Below the pieces are notes generated by a model. That model saw only the letters and a list, made by a program, of their open reading frames with translations, made no database searches and was not told the origin of the DNA. This document shows, piece after piece, positions 46,316 to 54,984 of a DNA stretch of 64,000 nt (position 1 is its first letter; every line of letters starts with the position of its first letter). Source of the stretch: RBC038 sp041390625 (GTDB taxonomy: Bacteria > Chloroflexota > Dehalococcoidia > UBA2979). The DNA is taken from assembly GCA_041390625.1 (NCBI GenBank), contig JAWKPM010000011.1, positions 62,001 through 126,000 of the forward strand. Direction: 5' to 3'. A program made the position numbers and the translations under genes.

Positions 46316-46791
46316 ATGCGGACGATAATCTACGGCCGCATCGCGAGGCTACCGAATAGCCCACGCGGCTGCGCGTGAACGGATCCGGGTGGGCACGCCG
46401 CTTCGAGCGGCGGTTCGGTCACTTTGACGATGCTTTCAGGCAACTTCGGTCGCCCAAGCCACGCCCCGCGAACTCCAAAAGGCGTCGATCCGGTGAGGGA
46501 GCATCAGTCTCGCGTGTAGGGATACTGGAGTTGGGCTCTCCCCCGTCTCCACCATCTTCAACAACGTCCGCACACCTCGATGTGGACGACCTCGGTAGCT
46601 GTTCTTTCCTCATCGGCTCTGGCGGGCCCGCTGCGTCCTCACGAGCTCGACGGCCTCGCTGAGCACCCGACCGCGCTCGCCCTCGACGATCCTGGCCATG
46701 CGCATGAGAGTCGCCCTCCATCACGGGTGTAAGATGCGGCGCATCCTCGACGTCGAGCGTCGCAGCAGCGCATCGAGGTGAAGGAGCCAGC
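46316..46791. other. intergenic region holding tmRNA-like repeat C
   Basis: 476 bases between divergent genes. It contains repeat C (46502-46554). Both gene starts have their promoters here, but no clear -35/-10 pair was identified. No further gene was recognised. Confidence 0.55.
46502..46554 (+). repeat. tmRNA 3'-end-like repeat, copy C
   Basis: 45 of 53 bases match copy A at 4750-4802. The T-arm-like hairpin is GGAG-TTGGGCT-CTCC, followed by CCCGTCTCCACCA. Read on the minus strand it encodes WWRRGRAQLQYPYTRD-stop, a close match to the last residues of the serine recombinase (WWRRGRFQLRYPYTLD). No recombinase body follows, so it is the leftover tail of another recombinase/attachment junction. 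Confidence 0.6.
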
Positions 46792-48033
46792 ATGGCCGTC
46801 CTCTCTGCCGTCACAGTCCTCGAGGTCGGCCCCGGCACCGCCACGGCCTTCTGCGGCAAGCTCCTGGCCGATGCGGGGGCGCGCGTCATCAAGATCGAGC
46901 CTCCCGGCGGCGACCCATCCCGCTTCGATGGCCCGCGGGAGCGACTGCGTGACCCCGAGCGCTCGCCAACGTTCCTGAATCTGAACACGGGCAAAGAGAG
47001 CCTCGTCCTGGACCTCGAGACGCCCGCTGGGATCGACGTGTTGCGCCAACTCGCCGCACGCGCGGATGTGCTGCTCGAGTCACTGGCCCCCGGCTCACTC
47101 GCTGGGCGGGGTCTCAGCTACGAGGCGTTGCGTGACGCCAATCCCCGCATCGTGCTCGCCTCGATCACGCCGTACGGTCAGACCGGGCCGTACCGAGACC
47201 ACGTCGCCACGGACATTACGCTCTTCGCCTCCAGCGGCGCGATGTACCGCGAGGGACTCCCCGACCGCGAGCCACTCCGCTACGGCGGACACATGCCGCG
47301 CACGTACCCCGGGAACCTCGCGGCCGGTTTCATCGTGGCGGCGCTCTTCCGGCGGCGGACCACCGGTCGAGGCGATTGGCTCGACCTCGCCGAGATGGAT
47401 GCGTGGGCCGCCCATCCCAACCAGGTATCGAGGCGCCTCCAGACCGAATACTCAGGACAGCTCGAGGAGCGCGAAGACACGAAGACCGCGGCGACGGCTG
47501 CGGCTGCCGGTTTCGGCCGCGGGACGTACCGCTGTCTCGACGGCTACGTGACGTTCTTGCCGCTCGGCGATCGTCACTGGCCTCGGCTGGTGGAGTTCGT
47601 CGAGGACCCCGGCCTCCTCGAGGACCCGCGCTTTGCGACGCGCGAAGCCCGACGCGATCACCGTGCCGACTGGGAGGAGATCTACACCGCCTACGTCGGT
47701 TCTCACACGGTGGCCGAGATCTTCACCTCGGCGCAGCGCGCCGGCATCCCGAGCGGTCCGCTCAACGACGCGCGTCGACTCTTGCTGGACCCACAGCTCG
47801 CAGAACGGGACTTCTTCCGGGAGACAACGCACGCGGGTGCCGGCACGCTGCGGCACACCGGTCCCGTGGCGAAGTCGCTTGGCGTCGATCCCATCTGGGC
47901 CGAGTTCGGTCCTGCACCAGCGCTGGGCGCGCACACTCGCGACATCCTCGAGCGCGAGCTCGCGCTCTCCGTTGGCGAGGTTGAGGCGCTCACACGATCG
48001 ACGGCGACGGTCGCCGCGCACGGCGAGCGTTGA
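46792..48033 (+). CDS. class III (CaiB/BaiF) CoA-transferase
   Basis: 413 residues, ATG 46792. Family features: VLEVGPGTATAFCGKLLADA near the N-terminus, GARVIKIEPPGGDPSR, NTGKESLVLDLETPAG, ITPYGQTGPY, and LDLAEMDAWAAH around the catalytic Asp position, then AAGIPSGPLN-like (RAGIPSGPLNDARRLLLDPQ). These enzymes move CoA between carboxylic acids through Asp-linked intermediates. The stop overlaps the start of a second CoA-transferase; the two are only distantly similar and may form a heterodimer or act in sequence. Confidence 0.92.
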   Translation: MAVLSAVTVLEVGPGTATAFCGKLLADAGARVIKIEPPGGDPSRFDGPRERLRDPERSPTFLNLNTGKESLVLDLETPAGIDVLRQLAARADVLLESLAPGSLAGRGLSYEALRDANPRIVLASITPYGQTGPYRDHVATDITLFASSGAMYREGLPDREPLRYGGHMPRTYPGNLAAGFIVAALFRRRTTGRGDWLDLAEMDAWAAHPNQVSRRLQTEYSGQLEEREDTKTAATAAAAGFGRGTYRCLDGYVTFLPLGDRHWPRLVEFVEDPGLLEDPRFATREARRDHRADWEEIYTAYVGSHTVAEIFTSAQRAGIPSGPLNDARRLLLDPQLAERDFFRETTHAGAGTLRHTGPVAKSLGVDPIWAEFGPAPALGAHTRDILERELALSVGEVEALTRSTATVAAHGER

Positions 48034-49373
48034 GCCGAAACACCGAGACGAGGCGGCCCGTGCCCGAGTCAACGATCGAGCAGCAACCACTCCCGCTCGC
48101 GGGAATCCGTGCCGTCGAGATCGCCGAGATCTGGGCTGGACCCGTGATGGGCGCCATGATGGGCGACCTCGGCGCGGACATCGTGAAGGTCGAGGCGATT
48201 CAGCGCTCTGCCAGAGGCGCCGTCCGTCCGATGCCCGGATCGCCGGGCTACCCGAATGGCGAGATCGGCGACGACCCGTGGAATCGCTCCGCGGCCTTCA
48301 ATTCGATCAACCGCAACAAGCGTGACGTCACCCTCGACCTCCACACCGCCCGAGGCCAGGAGCTGCTCGACCGCCTGCTCGAACACGCCGACATCGTGTT
48401 CACGAACCTCTCCGTCGATGCCCAGGAGTCGCTCAACCTCCTCCCGGAGCGGCTCCACCGGGCGAACCCCCGCCTGATCGTGGTGCTCCTGACCGGCTTC
48501 GGTTTGACCGGGCCGTACCGGTACTACCGCAGCATGGGGATGACACTCGACGGGGCCTCAGGTCACTCGGTGCTCCGCGGCTACCCGGACCTCGACCTCT
48601 CGACGCTCACGCCCGTCCATCATCCCGATGGCATCAGCGCCGCCACGGGCCTGTACTGCGCGATGCTCGGCCTCGAGGCTCGGGCGCAGAGTGGACACGG
48701 GCAGGTCTTCGACCTCGCGCAGCTCGAGGCCGCGATGTTCCATCTGGGCGAATACCTGCTCGACGAGCAGCTTGATGGCGTCCCGGCCCCGAGACTCGGG
48801 AACGACCATCCGTGGATGGCTCCCCACGGCTGCTTCGCCGCCCTCGAGGACGACACCTGGGTCGCCGTGGCCGTCGACACCGATGCGCGCTGGACCGCGC
48901 TGGCTAACACGATCGGAAGGGCCGATCTGCTCGATCGGCCGGACCTCTCGACCATCGAGGGACGACACGAGGCGCGCGCCGAGCTCAACGCCGCTGTCGC
49001 CGAATGGGTGAGCAACCGCGACCGCTTCGAGGCTGAGCGGACGCTCCAGGCCGCCGGCGTGCCTGCAGCCGCTGTCCTCCGCCCGGACATTGACCACCTC
49101 GCTCATGCGCAGATTCGGGAGCGGCAAGTGGCCGTGGACGCGGACTTCCACGGCCTCGGGACCTTCGCCTACCCCCACGGGCCGTGGCGCTTCGTCGACA
49201 GCGCACCTCTCGCATTCAAGCCGGCTCCCCGACTCGGCGAACACAATCACCAGATCCTGGGCGGCCTCCTCGGAATGACCGAGGAGGAGATCGCCGCGCT
49301 CGAGGCCGAGCAGATCATCGGCACGAGCCCGCTCGAGACGGCGGACGCCCCGGTCGCCGTCCGGCGCCACTAG
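48030..49373 (+). CDS. class III (CaiB/BaiF) CoA-transferase, second copy
   Basis: 447 residues if it starts at TTG 48030, overlapping the previous stop (TTGA); GTG 48060 with GAGG upstream is a good alternative. It has IRAVEIAEIWAGPVMGAMMG, GADIVKVEAIQR, NRNKRDVTLDLHTARGQ, LTGFGLTGPY, and VFDLAQLEAAMFHLGE at the active-site helix, where the usual Asp position reads Glu. PAAAVLRPDIDHLAHAQIRERQ is the typical C-terminal domain. It is co-transcribed with the first copy and followed by an alcohol dehydrogenase gene. Confidence 0.9.
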   Translation: MSRNTETRRPVPESTIEQQPLPLAGIRAVEIAEIWAGPVMGAMMGDLGADIVKVEAIQRSARGAVRPMPGSPGYPNGEIGDDPWNRSAAFNSINRNKRDVTLDLHTARGQELLDRLLEHADIVFTNLSVDAQESLNLLPERLHRANPRLIVVLLTGFGLTGPYRYYRSMGMTLDGASGHSVLRGYPDLDLSTLTPVHHPDGISAATGLYCAMLGLEARAQSGHGQVFDLAQLEAAMFHLGEYLLDEQLDGVPAPRLGNDHPWMAPHGCFAALEDDTWVAVAVDTDARWTALANTIGRADLLDRPDLSTIEGRHEARAELNAAVAEWVSNRDRFEAERTLQAAGVPAAAVLRPDIDHLAHAQIRERQVAVDADFHGLGTFAYPHGPWRFVDSAPLAFKPAPRLGEHNHQILGGLLGMTEEEIAALEAEQIIGTSPLETADAPVAVRRH

Positions 49374-49538
49374 GCGCACTCGCCCGAGCGTCGTGGGGCG
49401 TCGACGTCGTAGGTCTCCGAGCTCGGCGCGCGTGCGAATCGACTGGCTCACCGTTACCATCGCGCCCGTCATGACCGGTGGTGCGCCTTCGAAGCGCGCG
49501 CCATCGGCAGGCGGCGCGGAAGCTCGAGGGGGGTAGCG

Positions 49539-50522
49539 ATGAAGGCGTGGCAGTTGGTCGGACATCGACGATTCGAGTTCGTCGATGTGGACATGCCGGT
49601 ACCGAGCGACGGCCAGGTCCTCATCCGGGTCGAGCACATCTCGATCTGCGGGAGTGACACGCACCTCCGCTACGACCCGCTCCTTCCCGAGGAGCAGTAC
49701 CCCCTGAATCCTGGCATGCCCTGTCACGAGGTCACCGGGACCATCGTCGAGAGCCGCAACGAGGCATACCGCGTCGGCTCGAGGGCGATTGTGCTGCCCC
49801 AGGCCCCGGCGGGCGGCGGCTACACCACGGGTGGGCTCGCGCAGTTCATCGCGTCCGACCGCATCATCGGACTGCCCGACAATGGCGACACGGCCGACTG
49901 GCTCATGTGTCAGCCCACCGGGACCGTCCTCTATTCCGCGCAGCACTGGGGCAATCCCGCCAACAAGCGCATCGCGGTGCTCGGCCAGGGAGCGATCGGC
50001 CTGTCGTTCACGATGGTCGCTGCGAGGCAGGGCGCTCTCCAGGTCGTGGGCATCGACCCACTCGCGTACCGCCTCGAGCGGGCGCGAGAGTTCGGAGCCA
50101 GCGCGACGATCGATCCCTCCTCGGTGGATGCGGTACAGGCGCTGGCCGAGGTCACCGGCGGCGCTGGCGTCGATGTCGTCGTCGACGCGACGGGTGCACC
50201 CGAGGGGCTGAACCAGGCCATCGAGCTCGTGAACCGCTACGGGACGGTGATCAGCTTCAGCCTCATTGCGCAGGACAGCGTCATCCCCTTCGCGCACGCC
50301 GCATGGATGCGAAAGGCGGCGCACCTCATCCCGACTGTCTCCGGCGGGTCGCCCACCCCAACGAAGGCGATCGACGAAGCAGTGGCACTCCGCGATCGAG
50401 GCTGGTTCGACCCCGCCGAGCTCATCACGCACCGCTGGACGTGGGACCGCGTGCCGGAGGCCTTCGACATGTACTCCTCCCGCGGCGACAACGTCGTGAA
50501 GGTGGTGCTGTCGGTCTCGTAG
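49539..50522 (+). CDS. zinc-dependent medium-chain dehydrogenase/reductase
   Basis: 327 residues, ATG 49539 with GAGGGGGG 5 bases upstream. Catalytic zinc ligands are Cys37 (SICGSDTH) and His63-Glu64; the usual GHE reads CHE. The Rossmann motif is VLGQGAIGLSF, then VVGIDPLAYRLERAREFGA. The structural-zinc lobe with four Cys is absent, making it shorter than the 340-375 residues of most relatives. The substrate is unknown. It follows the CoA-transferase pair on the same strand after a 165-base gap and could serve the same pathway. A short hairpin follows. Confidence 0.9.
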   Translation: MKAWQLVGHRRFEFVDVDMPVPSDGQVLIRVEHISICGSDTHLRYDPLLPEEQYPLNPGMPCHEVTGTIVESRNEAYRVGSRAIVLPQAPAGGGYTTGGLAQFIASDRIIGLPDNGDTADWLMCQPTGTVLYSAQHWGNPANKRIAVLGQGAIGLSFTMVAARQGALQVVGIDPLAYRLERAREFGASATIDPSSVDAVQALAEVTGGAGVDVVVDATGAPEGLNQAIELVNRYGTVISFSLIAQDSVIPFAHAAWMRKAAHLIPTVSGGSPTPTKAIDEAVALRDRGWFDPAELITHRWTWDRVPEAFDMYSSRGDNVVKVVLSVS

Positions 50523-50539
50523 CGAGGCGGTTCGCCTCG
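50523..50539 (+). terminator. small hairpin after dehydrogenase gene
   Basis: CGAGGCG-GTT-CGCCTCG, a 7-bp perfect stem with a 3-base loop, starting right after the stop codon. Confidence 0.5.
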
Positions 50540-50582
50540 ATGCGGGCTGCGGGTTCGGGATAACGCGTTCACCAGTGCAAGT

Positions 50583-52397
50583 GTGTTAGCATCTGGGCCT
50601 CCCGGCGAAGCGCGCCTCGAGCGCCACCCCGGAGGTGCAGCCGCGACGAACCAGCGCACGGTCGATGAAGCCACCGCCGAGCACGCGGGTGGCAATGGCG
50701 CCTCGCGGAGGCCGCGCGGGCGCTCGTACTTCGATCGACGTGCCCTCCGCTCACGGGCTCGCCTGCAGACCGGCCTCGCGGCACGCGTCTACGGTGAGCC
50801 GGCCCCCGAGGTCAACCCTGCCCTCAATGGCTCCAACGGGCTGCACGCCGAGCCCACTTCCGAGCCGAACGGGCACGCGAACGGGACCTCAGCGCCTTCG
50901 AACCGCATCGAGGCCGCTCACGACCTCGTGGAGCACGTTCCGGCACCGGCCATCGGCAATGGCCACAGCCTGAACGGCGCGAGCTTCAACCTCGCGGCGC
51001 GCGTGTACGGCGGCAGGCCCGCCACTCCGCAGACCGTGGTCGCGACCGCACCACCGCCGCCGCCCGAGGCACCCACGACCACCGAGGCCGCTCCGGCACC
51101 TCGACGGCGGTGGCGCCCTCGCACCTTCGAGGCGCTGTCGTTCTCGCCGTTCCGCTGGTACCTCGGCGCGATGATCTGGTGGAACGCGGCCATGAGCATG
51201 CAGATGCTCGTTCGCGGCTACCTCGCGTATCACCTCACCGGTTCGTTTGCCGCCCTCGGTACCGTGGGCCTCGGCAGCGCGATTCCCATGCTGCTGCTTT
51301 CGCCCTTCGGTGGCGTCGTCGCGGACCGGACGTCTCGTCGCGCGGTCTTGCAGGTCGGGCAACTGTTCAGTCTCGTGGTCGCCCTCGTGGTCGCTGCGCT
51401 GCTGTTCGCCGACATGCTCACGTTCTGGCACCTTGTGCTCGCCTCGGTGGCGCAGGGCACGATGATGGCGCTGGTCATGCCTTCGAGGCAGTCATTCCTG
51501 CCCGAGGTGGTCGGCATGCAGCGGCTGATGAACGCCATCCCGCTGCAGAGCGCCAGCATGAACGTCATGCAGCTGATTGGCCCGACCGTCGGCGGCTTCC
51601 TCATCGACTGGCTCGGCGCGGGTTCCGTCTACTCCGTGATGGCCGCCATGTACGCGATGTCGGTGCTCCTGCTCTTCGCCGTGAAGTCGCTGACCCCCGA
51701 ACAGCTCGAGGCCAGTCGCCGCGCCCAGCCAGCTCGAGGCGGGGCCACCGGTCGAGGTGGTGGCCGTCCCGCGGCGGCTCGAGGCGGGGCGCGCGGCAAC
51801 CCGCTCAAGGATCTGCGGAGCGGCCTCGCCTACGCGGCGCGCGATCACGTGATCCTGAGCGTCCTCGCGTTCGCCTTCCTGGGCTCGGTGCTCGGCATGC
51901 CGATCCGGATGCTGCTGCCGGGCTACGTGGCCGAGGTCTTCGGCGACGCCGGCTCCACCCTTGGGATCATGCAGATGGGCATGGGCTTCGGCGCGCTCGT
52001 CGGATCACTCGTGCTGGCGAGCCTGCGCCTCGAGCGCCATCGAGGCCTGATCTTCGCCGGCAGCGTCACGCTCATGGGCGTGTCGATGATCCTCTTCTCG
52101 ATGCTCGGTGTGTTCTGGATGGCGTGGCTCAGCATCCTCGCGATCGGCGTCGCCTCGGCGGGCCGCATGACGCTGAGTCAGATGCTCATTCAGGATTACG
52201 TCGAAGAGGAGTACCGCGGTCGCGTCATGTCGCTGTTCATGATGCAGATCAGCGTGATGAACATCGGCACGTTCGCGGTCAGCATCTACATGGACTACGT
52301 CGGGCCGCAGTTCGCCATCGGTTCACTCGGCGTCGCCCTCGTCGCGGCCAGCCTCGCCTACGTCGCGTTCGTGCCTCGGTTCCGCCGCCTGCGCTAG
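50583..52397 (+). CDS. MFS transporter with long disordered N-terminus
   Basis: 604 residues from GTG 50583. The first 185 residues are disordered, rich in Ala/Pro/Asn/Gly/Thr, and contain a repeated motif (LAARVYGEPAP near 68, LAARVYGGRPA near 137). The transporter core (190-600) has about twelve helices with LSPFGGVVADRTSRRAVLQV (motif A), MPSRQSFLPEVVGMQRLMNA and EEYRGRVMSLFMMQ, typical of the enterobactin-exporter-like MFS_3 group. A central loop is Arg/Gly-rich. It closely resembles the transporter at 59845-61041, which lacks the long N-terminus. The start is uncertain within the N-terminal region. Confidence 0.85.
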   Translation: MLASGPPGEARLERHPGGAAATNQRTVDEATAEHAGGNGASRRPRGRSYFDRRALRSRARLQTGLAARVYGEPAPEVNPALNGSNGLHAEPTSEPNGHANGTSAPSNRIEAAHDLVEHVPAPAIGNGHSLNGASFNLAARVYGGRPATPQTVVATAPPPPPEAPTTTEAAPAPRRRWRPRTFEALSFSPFRWYLGAMIWWNAAMSMQMLVRGYLAYHLTGSFAALGTVGLGSAIPMLLLSPFGGVVADRTSRRAVLQVGQLFSLVVALVVAALLFADMLTFWHLVLASVAQGTMMALVMPSRQSFLPEVVGMQRLMNAIPLQSASMNVMQLIGPTVGGFLIDWLGAGSVYSVMAAMYAMSVLLLFAVKSLTPEQLEASRRAQPARGGATGRGGGRPAAARGGARGNPLKDLRSGLAYAARDHVILSVLAFAFLGSVLGMPIRMLLPGYVAEVFGDAGSTLGIMQMGMGFGALVGSLVLASLRLERHRGLIFAGSVTLMGVSMILFSMLGVFWMAWLSILAIGVASAGRMTLSQMLIQDYVEEEYRGRVMSLFMMQISVMNIGTFAVSIYMDYVGPQFAIGSLGVALVAASLAYVAFVPRFRRLR

Positions 52398-52471
52398 CTC
52401 GAGGTGCGCACCCTCCGTCGAGGTGCGCTCGCCCGGTATCGTGCTGCCCGACAGCCGAGGGAGGAGGCGCG

Positions 52472-53308
52472 ATGCTGATCACCGATGCGCAGATTCACGT
52501 GTGGGAGGTGGACCGTCCGGACCGCCCGTGGCCGGTGCCGGCGCGCAACCGCCCGCAGCGCGAGGGTGGCTTCAGTGCGGAAGAGGCTCTCGCCGAGATG
52601 GATTCAGCGGGCGTCGACCGCGCGGTCATCGTCCCGCCGACGTGGGTCGGTGAAAACAACCTGACCGCCCTCGAGGCCGCGGCGGCCTACCCGGATCGAT
52701 TCGCGGTGATGGGGCGCTTCGACCCCAACGCACCCGACGCCGAGGACCGACTCGCCCACTGGCTGGATCAGCCGGGCATGCTCGGCATTCGCGTGACATT
52801 CCTCGCCACCCCGCGTCCGGAGCAGCTCGACGACGGCTCTCTCGACTGGTTCTGGGCGGCCTGCGAGCGCCACCGCATCCCGCTCATGCTGTGGATGACC
52901 GGCATGGCGCCGAAGACCGCGCCGATCGCCGAGCGGCACCCCGACCTGACGATCGTCCTCGACCACATGGCCCGCGACCTCGCGCTCGAGCCGGCCGAGG
53001 TGTGGCGTGACCTCGACGATGTCCTGGCACTCGCGCGCTTCCCCCGCGTGTCCGTCAAGGTGAGCTCGGTGCCGAACTTCAGCGGTGAGCCGTACCCGCA
53101 TCGCGACGTGCACCCACACCTCCGCCGGCTCTTCGACGCCTTCGGATCGGACCGTCTGCACTGGGGCACTGATGTGACCCGCCTGCGAGGCACCTACGTC
53201 GACTGCCTGCGCCTCTTTCGCGACGAGCTCGACTTCCTGGGTGCCGAGGATCGCGCGCTGATCCTCGGTGGCTCGCTCGCAGACCGCCTCGGCTGGCCCG
53301 AAGACTAG
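52472..53308 (+). CDS. amidohydrolase (metal-dependent, TIM-barrel, amidohydrolase_2)
   Basis: 278 residues, ATG 52472 with GAGGAGG 5 bases upstream. The N-terminal DAQIHVWE replaces the usual HxH with QxH, as in many members of this subgroup. Also visible are IVPPTWVGENN, YPDRFAVMGRFDP, LTIVLDHMARD (the His ligand after strand 5 or 6) and LHWGTDVTRL (catalytic Asp). Such enzymes hydrolyse lactones or decarboxylate aromatic and dicarboxylic acids. It may act with the CoA-transferases and dehydrogenase upstream; the substrate is not predictable. Confidence 0.88.
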   Translation: MLITDAQIHVWEVDRPDRPWPVPARNRPQREGGFSAEEALAEMDSAGVDRAVIVPPTWVGENNLTALEAAAAYPDRFAVMGRFDPNAPDAEDRLAHWLDQPGMLGIRVTFLATPRPEQLDDGSLDWFWAACERHRIPLMLWMTGMAPKTAPIAERHPDLTIVLDHMARDLALEPAEVWRDLDDVLALARFPRVSVKVSSVPNFSGEPYPHRDVHPHLRRLFDAFGSDRLHWGTDVTRLRGTYVDCLRLFRDELDFLGAEDRALILGGSLADRLGWPED

Positions 53309-53345
53309 GCGACAGGCGGTGTCGCGCTCTGACACCGCCCGTCGC
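53309..53345. terminator. strong bidirectional hairpin between convergent genes
   Basis: GCGAC-A-GGCGGTGTC, 7-base loop, GACACCGCC-C-GTCGC: a 14-bp stem with one mismatch between the stop codons of the amidohydrolase (+) and the lipoprotein (-). Confidence 0.75.
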
Positions 53346-53365
53346 GTCATGTAGTGGTCCCCCGC

Positions 53366-54244
53366 CTACGGCGTGGCCACGAACCACACGTCATTCACCT
53401 CGTGGCCGGTCGTGTCGCCGGGCACGGCGTCGTTCACCCAGTAGTAGAGCGGCTGGCCGCCGTACGTTACCTGCCGCGTTCCGTCTTCTCGCTCAACCAC
53501 GCCGAGCTCACCCGACGCCGCGTCTACGGCGGTCGGGTCCTGGCCTTCGGGCAACACGAGCGGCGGCCAGTTCTCTGCGCACGCGCCGGCGCAGTTGCTC
53601 ACCCCGGCCTCGTCGTTGGCGAAGGTGTACAGCGTCATTCCCGTCGGACCCACGAGGTACGGCGCGAGCTCCCCGGCCTCCTGGACGTTGATGACCGCGG
53701 TGCTTGCTGTGTCGGGTCGAGCGACGAACCACACGCCACCGACAAGGTGTCCGGTGGCGTCGCCGGCGGCGGCGTCGTTCACCCAGTAGTAGAGCGGTGC
53801 TTCGCGGTACGTGACCTGCAGCGTCCCGTCGTCGCGCTCGAGCGTGCCGAACGCGCCGGAGGCGTCCGTCGAGGCGATGTCCTGCCCCTCGGTCGCCGTG
53901 AGCGGCGGCCAGTTGTCGAGGCAGCCGCCCGTGCAGTTGCTCACGCCGGGCGCGTCCCGCGTGAAGATGTAGAGCGTGCGCCCCTCCGAGTCGGTGAGGA
54001 AGGGCCCGAGGGTCCCGTCGTCACTCACGAGGACGGTGAGCGGCTCGCTCGCCTCGGCGGTCTGCGTCGCCGCCTCGGTGGCCGCGGCCGTCGCGGTTTC
54101 GGTTGCGGCCTCGGTCTCCGTCGCCGTTGGAGTGGCGGTCTCGGTGTCTCCGTCGTCGTCACTGCAGGCGGCGAGCAACCCCGCCGAGAGCAATGCGATC
54201 CCGACAAGCACCAGTCCACCTCGCGTCGCGAGGAACTTCCTCAT
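53366..54244 (-). CDS. lipoprotein with two Lipoprotein_15 repeats
   Basis: 292 residues, ATG 54244 with GGAGG 7 bases upstream. The lipobox is LLAAC (Cys27), then an acidic and Thr/Ala/Glu-rich linker to about 72. Two tandem copies of a secreted repeat follow (75-180 and 185-292): each has GRTLYIFTRD/GMTLYTFAND, SNC-x3-C-x2-NWPPL, GTLQVTY or GTRQVTY, PLYYWVND, GHLVGGVWFV or GHEVNDVWFV. The family is PF03640, often found with redox or respiratory lipoproteins; its function is not established. It is divergent from an ECF sigma/anti-sigma pair, which may control it. Confidence 0.88.
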   Translation of the reverse strand: MRKFLATRGGLVLVGIALLSAGLLAACSDDDGDTETATPTATETEAATETATAAATEAATQTAEASEPLTVLVSDDGTLGPFLTDSEGRTLYIFTRDAPGVSNCTGGCLDNWPPLTATEGQDIASTDASGAFGTLERDDGTLQVTYREAPLYYWVNDAAAGDATGHLVGGVWFVARPDTASTAVINVQEAGELAPYLVGPTGMTLYTFANDEAGVSNCAGACAENWPPLVLPEGQDPTAVDAASGELGVVEREDGTRQVTYGGQPLYYWVNDAVPGDTTGHEVNDVWFVATP

Positions 54245-54300
54245 ATCCTTGCCTCCTCCCACCGTCACTGCTTCCCCGATTACTCGCAGTCAGAGGCGTT

Positions 54301-54984
54301 GTGGATCACATCGAATTCCGACTTCGTGGCGAAGGCGCGCCTCCACCCTTCGCGGCCGCGCCGCCAGTTGATCCGACGGCTGCCGAGGCACGAGATACCG
54401 GTGACGACGTAGCGCTCGGCCTGCGGCTGCGTGCGCGCCAGCCTGCAGCCCTCGCCGAGCTGTACCGCCTGCACCGCCGACGCGCGTTCGGCCTGGCCTA
54501 CCGCGTACTGGGCGATGGAGCGGCGGCGGAGGACGCCGTGCAGAATGCGTTTCTCTCGCTGTGGGAACGCGCACCGAGGCTCGACCCTCGAGGCGGCCGA
54601 GTCGAGTCGCTGCTGATGACCATCGTCCACCGCCGCGCCGTCGACCTCGCACGTGCACGCGCGCGCGACCAGCGTCAGCAGCTCGCCGCACCCCCCGACG
54701 ACCCCGAGGTCAGCGCGCACCTGCAGCAGGTGGTGGACGAAGCGGCCGCCGAGGAGTTTGCGCAGGTCGCCGACGACCGAGAGGCTCTTCGCGCACGCAT
54801 GCACGACGCTTTGGCAACGCTGCCCTGGGAGCAGCGGCAGGTCGTCGAACTCGCCTACTTCGATGGGCTGACGTACGCGGCGGTCGCGGAGCAGCTGGCA
54901 CTCCCGCCGGGGACGGTGAAGAGCCGCCTGCGGCTCGCGATGCAGAAGCTCCGTGCTGCAATGCCCCCGCGAGGCGCCGAGTGA
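54301..54984 (+). CDS. ECF-type RNA polymerase sigma factor
   Basis: 227 residues from GTG 54301 with AGAGG 4 bases upstream. Region 2: LAELYRLHRRRAFGLAYRVL and AEDAVQNAFLSLWERAPR. Region 4: LPWEQRQVVELAYFDGLTYA, VAEQLALPPGTVKSRLRLAM. The N-terminal 35 residues are an extension with Pro and Ala. The stop overlaps the anti-sigma start by four bases (GTGA), so the two are co-translated. It is divergent from the Lipoprotein_15 gene. Confidence 0.93.
   Translation: MDHIEFRLRGEGAPPPFAAAPPVDPTAAEARDTGDDVALGLRLRARQPAALAELYRLHRRRAFGLAYRVLGDGAAAEDAVQNAFLSLWERAPRLDPRGGRVESLLMTIVHRRAVDLARARARDQRQQLAAPPDDPEVSAHLQQVVDEAAAEEFAQVADDREALRARMHDALATLPWEQRQVVELAYFDGLTYAAVAEQLALPPGTVKSRLRLAMQKLRAAMPPRGAE

Noticed and set aside
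48558..50432. 624-codon open frame on the minus strand
   Set aside because: It lies antisense to the second CoA-transferase and the dehydrogenase, both with clear family motifs. Long antisense frames are common at this GC content, and its translation has no domain.
51110..53308. 732-codon open frame on the plus strand
   Set aside because: Only its last 279 codons (the amidohydrolase from 52472) are real. The rest is an Arg-rich out-of-frame reading of the MFS gene.
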